NCBI GenBank assembly: GCA_038231495.1
Contig: JBBRLG010000149.1
Span: forward strand, 1-13,453
Direction: 5' to 3'
Origin: JBBRLG01 sp038231495
Lineage (GTDB): Bacteria > Planctomycetota > Planctomycetia > Gemmatales > Gemmataceae
Length of the DNA stretch: 13,453 nucleotides
The position numbers and the translations under genes are program-made. Position 1 is the stretch's first letter, and every line of letters starts with the position of its first letter. This document shows, piece after piece, positions 7,068 to 13,453 of the stretch. The notes under the pieces were generated by a model. The model was not told the DNA's origin, did no database searches, and worked only from the letters and a program-made list of their open reading frames with translations.

Positions 7068-7445
7068 ATGTCTCTGAAAGGAACAGTGAAATCGAAAGCT
7101 GGCAAACGACCTGACAACGCCGCGGTCCCGACGACCGGAATAGAGTTCGGGGTCGAGGCCGCCGATGTCCTGACTCTGAGGGAAGCCGCAGCGTACCTGC
7201 GCGTTGCAGAGGCGGAGGTGTTGCGCCTGGCCAATCTACTTGACTTGCCCGGACGCCAGATCGGCCAGGAATGGCGTTTTCTGAAAACGGCGTTGCAGGA
7301 TTGGCTGCGGACTCCCGCGCGCCAATCGGGGAAAGCGGCGTTCCTGGCTCTTGCGGGCGCCTGGAAAGACGATCCGGATATCGAGGGCATCCTCCGGGCG
7401 GCGCTGCAACAGCGCGGTCGGCCGCGGACGGGGAATGAGCAATGA
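7068..7445 (+). CDS. HTH (MerR/excisionase-like) antitoxin of a VapBC-like pair
   Basis: The product is 125 residues, with AGGA 8 bases ahead of the ATG. The N-terminal ~30 residues are polar and probably disordered. Residues 35-80 (LTLREAAAYLRV ... GQEWRFLKTALQDWL) match the helix-turn-helix 'excisionase/HTH_17' pattern: helix, recognition helix, then a wing with a W-R-F strand. The tail (FLALAGAWKDDPDIEGILRA, ~92-111) resembles the toxin-wrapping segments of antitoxins that end ...DDP-x-h-x-x-h. It overlaps the PIN toxin by 4 bases (ATGA), implying translational coupling. The expected role is to neutralise the toxin and autorepress the operon. A TAGAAT at 7019-7024 could be a -10 element, but no -35 was found. 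Typical VapB antitoxins use AbrB or ribbon-helix-helix folds, so this is a variant type. Read alone, it could be annotated as an excisionase; the toxin partner argues against that. Confidence 0.8.
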   Translation: MSLKGTVKSKAGKRPDNAAVPTTGIEFGVEAADVLTLREAAAYLRVAEAEVLRLANLLDLPGRQIGQEWRFLKTALQDWLRTPARQSGKAAFLALAGAWKDDPDIEGILRAALQQRGRPRTGNEQ

Positions 7446-7858
7446 TGCTCTTGGATACCGACATCCTTACCCTTCTCTTTCAGGGCCACGCGCAAGTCTC
7501 GCATCGCATGCGTGCCATGGAGGAAGACGTTGCAACCACCGTCGTTACCTGGATCGAAGTCCTGAAAGGGCGTTTTGAAGCGATTTTCAAGGCGGCAGAT
7601 CCGCAGCAGCTTCTGCAAGCCCAAGAGCGGCTGCAACACTCTCAACAACAACTCGCGACGCTGCCCGTCATCTCGATTGATGCCTCTGCCGGCAAGGAAT
7701 TTGAAAGACTGCTCCGCAACAAGAAGCTAAAGAAGATCGGCTGGGGCGACTTGTTGATCGCGAGCATCACTTTGGCTCATAACGCGACTTTGGTCACCCG
7801 AAACCTGCGGGACTTCCAGCAGGTTCCCGGCCTGAAAACCGAGAATTGGGCCGGCTGA
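7442..7858 (+). CDS. PIN-domain (VapC-like) ribonuclease toxin
   Basis: The 138-residue product is a full-length PIN domain. VapC toxins are Mg2+-dependent RNases that cleave tRNA, rRNA or mRNA and stop growth when the antitoxin is lost. The acidic active-site residues are visible: D5 (and D7) in MMLLDTDILTLLF, E39 in TWIEVLKGR, D103 in GWGDLLIAS, and D124 in VTRNLRDF. The segment ends with the typical F-x-x-V-P-G-L-K-x-E-N-W. Nothing indicates inactivation. The start ATG overlaps the antitoxin stop, and no independent ribosome-binding site is needed. The cleavage target cannot be predicted from sequence. The pair follows the G6PD stop after 59 bases and ends 43 bases before a convergent gene, with no clear hairpin between. 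Confidence 0.88.
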   Translation: MMLLDTDILTLLFQGHAQVSHRMRAMEEDVATTVVTWIEVLKGRFEAIFKAADPQQLLQAQERLQHSQQQLATLPVISIDASAGKEFERLLRNKKLKKIGWGDLLIASITLAHNATLVTRNLRDFQQVPGLKTENWAG

Positions 7859-7901
7859 CGACCAGAAATCCCTGCGGCCGGTGTCCCGCGCCGAGATCAG
7901 G

Positions 7902-8348
7902 TCACTTCGCGGACTTCTTCAACAAAGCGGCGACGTCGTCCCCCAGCTTGCGCCAGGCGTTGCGCTCCTCCGCCGGCAGCTTCTCCGGGGCGTCCATAAC
8001 CCGCGGGACAAGCCGTCCCCAAACATTTGCCGCTTTCTGGAATTGCTCTCGAAGTGCCGCCATCCTTTCACCGCCGCGCCGCAGTATCTCTTCGACTTGG
8101 GGCGGGTTCTTGCGGTTGGCGTTGCGTTCGCGGATGTGTCGGTCCTGCTCCATGACCTCCTGGTGATGGTCCCGAACGTAGCGCTCCACGACCTCGATTT
8201 CTGCAACGGTAAGGACGGGCATGACCGCGATGATCTGCTCGTGGGTGCATTGCCGCTGGAAGTAGGGAACCAGGTCCTGCACCGTAATACGGCTCGTCGA
8301 AAGCTGGGGACCGCGGCCGCGGTCGACGATTTCGATGGTTTCGTTCAT
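7902..8348 (-). CDS. DUF433 domain protein with charged C-terminal extension
   Basis: This is a 148-residue protein. Residues 5-66 show the DUF433 pattern: IEIVDRGRGPQLSTSRITVQ, DLV, then CTHEQIIAVMPVLTVAEIE and a closing helix with Y57-x3-H61. DUF433 is a small winged-helix-like fold, often the antitoxin half of pairs with DUF5615/PIN-like toxins. No such partner is adjacent: upstream is a 304-base gap, downstream the convergent PIN gene. The C-terminal ~80 residues are helical and very charged (RHIRERNANRKNPPQVEE...), unlike the usual 75-80-residue stand-alone DUF433, and may be a coiled coil. The ATG at 8348 is preferred over a TTG at 8396: the TTG lies inside the predicted promoter/leader, and the DUF433 fold starts right after the ATG. 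The ribosome-binding site is weak. Function is unknown; an orphan antitoxin or DNA-binding regulator is possible. Confidence 0.78.
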   Translation of the reverse strand: MNETIEIVDRGRGPQLSTSRITVQDLVPYFQRQCTHEQIIAVMPVLTVAEIEVVERYVRDHHQEVMEQDRHIRERNANRKNPPQVEEILRRGGERMAALREQFQKAANVWGRLVPRVMDAPEKLPAEERNAWRKLGDDVAALLKKSAK

Positions 8349-8386
8349 GACTTCGTTGCCCCGGAAGGAAAGGCTTGGTGCCTTGC

Positions 8387-8415
8387 ATTTTACCAACGTT
8401 CAAACGGTAGGGCAA
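8387..8415 (-). promoter_or_regulatory. candidate promoter of the DUF433 gene
   Basis: On the minus strand TTGCCC (complement of 8410-8415) and TAAAAT (complement of 8387-8392) are separated by 17 bases. The -10 lies 38 bases before the ATG at 8348. Good hexamers, optimal spacing and position support it. Confidence 0.5.
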
Positions 8416-8519
8416 TGGCCGGTGGTCGTTCTGCGCCGCGTGCCGCTGTGGAAGCCGGACCGCATTTGTGTCAAATTGCCGGGCGAAGCGGCTGACGGCG
8501 GCCAGTCACGGAATTCGCC

Positions 8520-8548
8520 TTGCAATATTCGGACGACGATCCTATAAG
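8520..8548 (+). promoter_or_regulatory. candidate promoter of the outer-membrane protein gene
   Basis: TTGCAA (8520-8525) and TATAAG (8543-8548) are 17 bases apart in an AT-richer patch, giving a predicted leader of about 97 bases before the start at 8653. Together with the opposite promoter at 8387-8415 it explains the 304-base gap 8349-8652 as a divergent promoter region. I see nothing else in that gap. Confidence 0.5.
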
Positions 8549-8652
8549 TCCGCGTTCCCGACCGAACCCAATCCAGGACCGTGGCCCCGCGCGCCGTTGC
8601 GCAAGCGGGTCGTTCCGTCGTTGCCGGGTGCGCTTACCGAGGGAGAGTTCCC

Positions 8653-9729
8653 ATGCCGGAGGGAAGGGTCAAGGGGCTACTGGCACTGGCGTGGGCGGCC
8701 GCGCTGCTCGCAGGGAAGGCCGGTGCCCAGGAGCCGCCGACTTCCGGACGCTTCGAGGTCTTACCCGGCCTCGTCGATGACAAGCCGCCGTCAGTCCCGG
8801 CCGAAGGTGGCGCGGCGGAAGGCGGCGCGTCGTCGAACCACTGCGCCGACCTAGGCACCAAGTCGGACCCGAGCGGCCTGTTTTTGTCGGCCGAATACCT
8901 GCTCCTGAAGCCGCAGCGCCGCGACCTGGACTTCGCGATCCTGAACCAGACGAATAGCGGCCACCCGGACGGGACGACCGAATCGCTGGTGCTGGGCACG
9001 AGCAGTGCCTTCCGCGTGGGCGGCGGCTACCGGCTGCCGAACAACTGGGACGTGGGCGCGAGCTACAACTATCTGTTCAGTCGCGGCCAACGGGTCGTGG
9101 CGAGCGGCCCGAATGGCACCGTCTACGCCACGCTGACCCACCCCGAGCAGGTCGAACAGGCGACGACCGCCATTGGCGACGCGCGGCTGAACTACAACAT
9201 CGTGGACGTGGAAGTCGGCCACCGCATGCAGTTCGCGGACCAATTCGGCTTGCGCGTTTTCGGCGGCGGCCGGGGCGGCTTTATTAACCAGCACGTCTCG
9301 GCAACGTACAACGGCCGCGACGCCGCCAACGACGGCGTTTACAGCCGGGTGGACTTCGACGGGGTTGGTTTGCGGGTGGGGGCGGAAGGCGTGTGGACCA
9401 TCGGCCGCGGTTTCAGCCTGTTCGCCCACGCGGCCGGTTCCCTGGTCGGCGGGCGGTATGAAGTAAGAGAAACCGAGACGAACGGCACGGCAACGCTGGT
9501 ACACGTCTCGGAAAAGTTCGAGAAGGTGGTGCCGGTGACGGAGTACGGCGTGGGCCTGGGCTGGCAGAAAGACAACATCCGCATCCGCCTTGGATACGAG
9601 ATGACGAACTGGGGCAACCTGGTGGACCGGCCCGACTTCGTGGACGACGTCCACCGCGGCAAGATGGTGCGCCGGCTCAGTGACCTGTCGCTCGACGGGC
9701 TGTCGTTCCAGGTGGGTATCGGGTTCTGA
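8653..9729 (+). CDS. secreted outer-membrane beta-barrel protein (Lpg1974/BBP7-like)
   Basis: The product is 358 residues. The start is chosen because GGAG lies 7 bases upstream and a signal peptide begins there: basic R5/K7, hydrophobic core GLLALAWAAALLAG, and an A-G-A cleavage site before Q26. A Pro/Ala/Gly-rich linker follows to ~residue 72. The rest is alternating beta strands of an outer-membrane barrel: GLFLSAEYLLLKPQRRDLDF near 76-95, FRVGGGYRLPNNWDVGASYNYL, a periplasmic-turn-rich middle with GLRVFGGGRGG, and a last strand ending in terminal phenylalanine (SFQVGIGF), the assembly signal of barrel proteins. The opening strands and overall shape match the Lpg1974/'BBP7' family of pore-forming outer-membrane proteins, common in planctomycetes; the family assignment is from memory of pattern. 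Its ligand is unknown. A strong hairpin follows 22 bases after the stop. Confidence 0.82.
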   Translation: MPEGRVKGLLALAWAAALLAGKAGAQEPPTSGRFEVLPGLVDDKPPSVPAEGGAAEGGASSNHCADLGTKSDPSGLFLSAEYLLLKPQRRDLDFAILNQTNSGHPDGTTESLVLGTSSAFRVGGGYRLPNNWDVGASYNYLFSRGQRVVASGPNGTVYATLTHPEQVEQATTAIGDARLNYNIVDVEVGHRMQFADQFGLRVFGGGRGGFINQHVSATYNGRDAANDGVYSRVDFDGVGLRVGAEGVWTIGRGFSLFAHAAGSLVGGRYEVRETETNGTATLVHVSEKFEKVVPVTEYGVGLGWQKDNIRIRLGYEMTNWGNLVDRPDFVDDVHRGKMVRRLSDLSLDGLSFQVGIGF

Positions 9730-9751
9730 TAACGGCGGATGTAACTTGCAA

Positions 9752-9799
9752 ACGGCCCGGCGTGCGTCACACCAAACGGAGTGACGCACGCCGGGCCGT
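9752..9799 (+). terminator. 19-bp perfect hairpin after the outer-membrane protein gene
   Basis: ACGGCCCGGCGTGCGTCAC (9752-9770) is the exact reverse complement of 9781-9799, with a 10-base loop. It lies just past the barrel gene and before the kinase 2 promoter, so transcription termination is likely. The downstream side (GTCGCATTTCC) has only a weak T stretch. A dispersed palindromic repeat is an alternative. Confidence 0.6.
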
Positions 9800-9843
9800 G
9801 TCGCATTTCCAACGCCGGTTGTCGCCGGAGGCAGGCTCCCTGC

Positions 9844-9871
9844 TTGACGGCGACTCCCTTTGTGGGATAAT
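9844..9871 (+). promoter_or_regulatory. strong candidate promoter of kinase 2 (extended -10)
   Basis: TTGACG (9844-9849) and GATAAT (9866-9871) are 16 bases apart, with TG one base ahead of the -10 (9863-9864), the extended -10 arrangement. The start codon is 39 bases downstream. It lies after the hairpin at 9752-9799, so kinase 2 is probably its own transcript. Confidence 0.55.
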
Positions 9872-9910
9872 CATTCCGAACCCCTTGAAAACCCGCCGCG
9901 AGGACCGACC

Positions 9911-12715
9911 ATGCCCAGTCACTGGACCTGCCCCCACGGCCACGAGTGGGAATCGGCCGACGCCGTTGCCACTTTCAAACTACCCGTGTTGTGTCCCATT
10001 TGCGCGACGGCCGCGCAGGCAACGAGCGTCGCGGAGTTGCACGCCGCTTCGACCGCCGCAAACTCCGCCGACGACCCCAATCAAACGAAGTCGTCACTGC
10101 CTCAGCCGGCCGAGGAGCCTGCTGATCCCTGGGCGACGCGTCTTACGCCCACGCCGCGACCGCCGGTCGATCCGTGGGCGACTCGTGCCGGGAGTACAGT
10201 CGTCGTGGGGCCTGCCGGTTGGCTGAAAATCGTTGGCTACGAAATCCTGGGTGAACTGGGCCGGGGGGGCATGGGCGTCGTTTACAAGGCCCGGCAACTC
10301 GGTTTCGACCGCGTCGTCGCGCTCAAAATGATCCTGTCCGGCGGCCACACGCGCCTCGAAGACCGCGAGCGCTTCCGCACCGAGGCCGAGGCCATTGCCC
10401 GCCTCCAGCACGCGCACATCGTTCAGGTTTACCAAATCGGCGAGCACGAAGAGCGGCCTTTTTTCAGCCTCGAATTCTGTGCCGGCGGCAGTCTCGACAA
10501 GCGCCTCCGCGCCACGCCCTGGACGCCGCCCAAGGCCGCCCGGTTGGTGGAAACGCTGGCGCGGGCCGTCCATGTCGCCCACCAACACGACGTCGTCCAC
10601 CGCGATCTCAAGCCGGGCAACGTCCTGCTGACCGAACATGGGGTGCCGAAAATCACCGATTTTGGCCTGGCCAAGAAGATGGACGACTCGGACCGGACCA
10701 AACCCGGTACGGTCATGGGTACGCCGAGTTACATGGCCCCGGAACAGGCGCTCGGCAAGACGGACGAGATCGGCCCCCTCGCCGACGTTTACGCCCTCGG
10801 CGCGATCTTGTACGAGGCGCTGACGGGACGCCCGCCGTTCAAGGCGGCGACCGAACAGGAGACGATGAACCAGGTGATCGCGGACGAGCCGGTGTCGCCG
10901 CGCCGGCTCCAGCCGAAAACCCCGCGCGGCCTGGAGACGATCTGCCTGAAATGCCTGCAAAAAGCCCCGGGGAACCGCTACCAGTCCGCCGAGGCCCTGG
11001 CAGAGGATCTGCGCCGCTTCCAGGCCGGCGAGACGATTGAGGCGCGCCGTGCTTCGTGGGCGGAACGCCGGTGGCGCTCGGTGAAACGCCGGCCGCTCAG
11101 AGCCTTGGGCATTTGCGGGGCGGTGCTGGCAATCGTATCGACCGCGGGGTTCGTGTTGTACGCCATGAAAGTGCAAAGCGACAAGCACGATCAACAAGTG
11201 ATGGACAAAAAGAACGAGACCCAGCGACTTCAGTTGGAAGAAATGGTGAGGAATCTCTTAGCTGCCAGTGCGGACATGCTCGATAACGACGACGAGGAGT
11301 TGCGCAAGCGCCTCCGTTTTGGGCCGCTACGCGACGAATTTCGGAAGGGTTACGACAAAATGTACAAGGACCCTAACGCCGCCTTTACGCAAGAGAGGGG
11401 CCGTGATTCGCTTGGAAAGGCCGCGCGAATCTGTTACGCAGCAGGGTTGTTCGAGAAGAATTTTGCGGACATGGAAAACGCCAGGCAGCGGTTCGACCGA
11501 GCGGAAGCGCTATATCTGGAATTACTCGCGGGCGCTGAAGCAACGGACCAAACCGACCTCCACAGGCGGCTGGCGCTGGTCTACATCAACCGGGGTGAAG
11601 CCTTGGCGTCGCTCGCCGACCGCGCGTTGAGCGATCGCGCGCCCGATGACTATAAGAGCGCACTCAAACATCTTTCGCAAGCGAACACGGACCCTGACGT
11701 CAACGGGCAACTGCTCGTAGCCGAGGCCCATCACTGGAAGGGCACCTATCATCGAGATAGACAGCAATACGAGGATTCCGAAAGGGATTACAAGACGGCA
11801 CTGACCATCCGCCAAAGGCTTTTCGACAACACCCAGCACCCCGACGCAAAGCTCAAGCGCGCCCTGTCGCGCTCCCACGGGTTTTTGGGCGACGTGTATC
11901 GCGCGCAAGCGAAGTTCAAAGACGCGCAGAAGGAATACGAAGAGTCTCACTTGTTTCGTAAGCAGTTGTATGACGCCGATCCGGAAGACCCGGATCGCGC
12001 CCTCCAGCTATGCCGGAGTCATGGTAACTTTGGCAGCCTCCACCTCGAAAGCGGAGAAACCGGCCGAATCCCAGATGCGATCGACCGCTATTTGGAAGCG
12101 TTGGGCTTGGCGGAAGGGTTAGTGAAAACCTATCCCGACGTCAACGAATATCAAAAAGACCTTGGCTATAACTGTGTGCAACTCGCGGAGGCCTATTGCA
12201 TTCAGGGTAAGCCGGAGCAGGCTGGCGTCTATATCGAGCGGGCCAACAAAATCTTCGGGAAGTTGCATGAGACTAATTCCAGCGAGGCATCGGTTCTAAG
12301 CAATCTTGGGACCATTTACGTTTATCAGGCCTTACTACGGATGGAGAAGGAGCCTGCTCAGGCAGGCAAGGATCTACAGCAAGGCCGGGACTATTACAAG
12401 AAGTCGGACATGGCAATCCTTGGCACGAACGATCTGTACCGGATTGCTTTTTCCTACGCTTTGTCGGCGGAACTGGCACGCGGCGCGAAGAATGTGCAGC
12501 CGGACCCGGATGAGGCGGAACGGTGTGTGGAACAGGCGAAGAAATTCCTTCGAGCCGCTGCTCAAAAGAGCTACCTGAACGTCGGACGCCTCGATCACCC
12601 CGGCTTCCGCGCACTGAAGCAACGCAACGACTATAAGACGTTGGAGGCGGAACTGCAAGCCGCAGCCGACCTACACCTCGGCAAGCGCCACCCGCCCCCC
12701 GCACAGGGTCCTTAA
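9911..12715 (+). CDS. transmembrane Ser/Thr protein kinase 2 with zinc ribbon and TPR region
   Basis: This is a 934-residue Hanks-type kinase. The start is set by GAGGA 6 bases upstream and by the immediate zinc-ribbon-like motif WTCPHGHEW (C7, H11) with CPIC (C28, C31); the frame is open for 17 codons further upstream. Two D-P-W-A-T-R motifs (72-77, 87-92) lie in the linker. The kinase domain spans ~108-385: loop G117-R-G-G-M-G, K139, HRD D232 with K234 and N237, DFG D250-G252, and an MGTPSYMAPEQ activation segment. All catalytic residues are intact. A membrane helix (~398-419) is followed by a ~515-residue helical region with TPR-like repeats, e.g. AEAHHWKGTYHRDRQQYEDS, SHGFLGDVYRAQAKFKDAQK and QLAEAYCIQGKPEQAGVYIE. 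These are protein-binding scaffolds and here are probably extracytoplasmic. Third-position GC appears lower in the TPR part than in the kinase core, hinting at a different origin of that module. It has its own promoter; kinase 3 follows after 117 bases. Confidence 0.93.
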   Translation: MPSHWTCPHGHEWESADAVATFKLPVLCPICATAAQATSVAELHAASTAANSADDPNQTKSSLPQPAEEPADPWATRLTPTPRPPVDPWATRAGSTVVVGPAGWLKIVGYEILGELGRGGMGVVYKARQLGFDRVVALKMILSGGHTRLEDRERFRTEAEAIARLQHAHIVQVYQIGEHEERPFFSLEFCAGGSLDKRLRATPWTPPKAARLVETLARAVHVAHQHDVVHRDLKPGNVLLTEHGVPKITDFGLAKKMDDSDRTKPGTVMGTPSYMAPEQALGKTDEIGPLADVYALGAILYEALTGRPPFKAATEQETMNQVIADEPVSPRRLQPKTPRGLETICLKCLQKAPGNRYQSAEALAEDLRRFQAGETIEARRASWAERRWRSVKRRPLRALGICGAVLAIVSTAGFVLYAMKVQSDKHDQQVMDKKNETQRLQLEEMVRNLLAASADMLDNDDEELRKRLRFGPLRDEFRKGYDKMYKDPNAAFTQERGRDSLGKAARICYAAGLFEKNFADMENARQRFDRAEALYLELLAGAEATDQTDLHRRLALVYINRGEALASLADRALSDRAPDDYKSALKHLSQANTDPDVNGQLLVAEAHHWKGTYHRDRQQYEDSERDYKTALTIRQRLFDNTQHPDAKLKRALSRSHGFLGDVYRAQAKFKDAQKEYEESHLFRKQLYDADPEDPDRALQLCRSHGNFGSLHLESGETGRIPDAIDRYLEALGLAEGLVKTYPDVNEYQKDLGYNCVQLAEAYCIQGKPEQAGVYIERANKIFGKLHETNSSEASVLSNLGTIYVYQALLRMEKEPAQAGKDLQQGRDYYKKSDMAILGTNDLYRIAFSYALSAELARGAKNVQPDPDEAERCVEQAKKFLRAAAQKSYLNVGRLDHPGFRALKQRNDYKTLEAELQAAADLHLGKRHPPPAQGP

Positions 12716-12832
12716 CCCAATTGGGTCGAACGGTTTTTGCCCCCGCTGTTGCCCGTCTGACGGTTGTGTCGTTGCGGATCGCCTCCCTTGCCGGCGATGA
12801 GGTTGACGGCTTTTCAAGCTAAGGAACGAATC

Positions 12833-13453
12833 ATGTCCAGCCGATGGACCTGCCCGAACGGCCACCAGTGGGATGCCGACGACACCCGCTCCGCGCCCGC
12901 GGACCCGTCGCCCCCGTGTCCGGTCTGTGCGCACAACCCGGAACCGACCGGCACCAGCCTCGTCGTGCCGGCGGACCAATTCGCCACGCGCCCCGCGCCG
13001 CCCTCCTCCCAGGATTGCTGGGCCACCCGCGCCGGCGAGACGCCATCGCCGGCACAGGACGCGTGGGCCACCCGCCCGGCCGAGGTTACGCCCGGTTCGC
13101 ACGCCGTGACGGCAGCGCCGGGTTTGCCGGTCATTCCCGGCTACGAAATCGTTGGTAAGCTCGGCCGCGGCGGTATGGGCGTCGTTTACAAGGCCCGCCA
13201 GACCGGCCTGGGCCGGCTGGTCGCGATCAAAATGATCCTGGCCGGCGTCCACGCCGAGCCGCAGGAGCTTGCCCGCTTTCGCACCGAGGCCGAGGCCGTG
13301 GCCCGCCTCCAGCACCCCAACATCGTGCAGATTTTTGAGGTCGGGCAGCACGAGGGCAACCCGTTTTTCAGCCTGGAATTCTGTGCGGGCGGCAGCCTCG
13401 ACAAGAAGTTGCAGGGCACGCCCTTGCAGCCCACCGCCGCCGCACGCCTCGTC
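12833..13453 (+). CDS. Ser/Thr protein kinase 3, N-terminal part (runs off the window)
   Basis: 207 codons are present with no stop before the window ends, so this is a 3'-truncated view of a gene. AAGGA lies 7 bases ahead of the ATG. The same N-terminal zinc-ribbon pattern as kinase 2 is visible: W-T-CPNGHQW (C7, H11) and CPVC (C29, C32). Three copies of the linker motif follow: DQFATR (48-53), DCWATR (61-66), DAWATR (76-81). The kinase domain starts at ~101 (PGYEIVGKLGRGGMGVVYKA) with ATP lysine K133 and the conserved QHPNIVQIFEVG and FSLEFCAGGSLDKKL segments; HRD and DFG lie beyond the edge. The 117-base gap from kinase 2 holds the palindrome ACCCAATTGGGT (12715-12726), overlapping the last base of the kinase 2 stop. 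I found no convincing promoter there, so co-transcription with kinase 2 is possible. Confidence 0.9.
   Translation, partial: MSSRWTCPNGHQWDADDTRSAPADPSPPCPVCAHNPEPTGTSLVVPADQFATRPAPPSSQDCWATRAGETPSPAQDAWATRPAEVTPGSHAVTAAPGLPVIPGYEIVGKLGRGGMGVVYKARQTGLGRLVAIKMILAGVHAEPQELARFRTEAEAVARLQHPNIVQIFEVGQHEGNPFFSLEFCAGGSLDKKLQGTPLQPTAAARLV

Noticed and set aside
7859..7901. Bidirectional terminator between the convergent PIN and DUF433 genes
   Set aside because: No stem of useful length or T-run could be found in the 43 bases.
7881..8495. 204-codon plus-strand ORF across the DUF433 gene
   Set aside because: The minus strand encodes a recognisable DUF433 domain with its own promoter; the plus reading has no family features.
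8851..9789. 312-codon minus-strand ORF under the outer-membrane protein gene
   Set aside because: The plus strand has a signal peptide, barrel strands and a terminal Phe. The minus reading has none of these.
10094..11197. 367-codon minus-strand ORF under kinase 2
   Set aside because: Same antisense effect; it mirrors the conserved kinase core, and its apparent similarity to the ORF under kinase 1 reflects paralogy of the real genes.

Overview
The window looks like chromosome from a GC-rich planctomycete, most likely Gemmataceae (inference). The main evidence is a set of large transmembrane Hanks-type Ser/Thr kinases sharing the G-R-G-G-M-G-V-V-Y-K-A loop, with diverse C-terminal sensor regions. 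Supporting signs are the strongly GC-biased third codon positions, a signal-peptide outer-membrane barrel protein, a TolB-like propeller remnant and many short palindromes. No tRNA, rRNA, CRISPR array or transposase gene was seen.

Layout. Bases 1-1955 are a degraded stretch: a possible frameshifted small gene, short repeats, the 3' end of a TolB/PD40 beta-propeller gene, a near-perfect 24-bp palindrome, and on the minus strand the 3' end of a GH13 alpha-amylase gene next to a 46-codon ORF. From 2195 the window is densely and intactly coded. In order: Ser/Thr kinase 1 (2195-4801), a glucose-6-phosphate dehydrogenase fused to a cyclic-nucleotide-binding domain (5056-7008), a two-gene toxin-antitoxin pair (HTH antitoxin 7068-7445, PIN toxin 7442-7858), a convergent DUF433 protein (7902-8348, minus), an outer-membrane beta-barrel protein (8653-9729), a strong hairpin, kinase 2 with zinc ribbon and TPR region (9911-12715), and the 5' part of kinase 3 (12833 to the window edge).

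How the genes relate. The three kinases are paralogues on one strand. They share a near-identical catalytic core but have different extracytoplasmic C-termini, and all carry two or three copies of a short D-x-W-A-T-R-like motif ahead of the kinase domain. That motif is a candidate docking or phospho-acceptor element. The most striking single gene is the dehydrogenase: a complete G6PD with all expected active-site signatures is followed by a channel-type CNBD with an intact phosphate-binding cassette. This suggests direct cyclic-nucleotide control of entry into the oxidative pentose phosphate pathway. The toxin-antitoxin pair and the orphan DUF433 protein are typical accessory cargo. Most intact genes have their own plausible promoter, so the region looks like a row of single-gene units, apart from the overlapping toxin-antitoxin operon.
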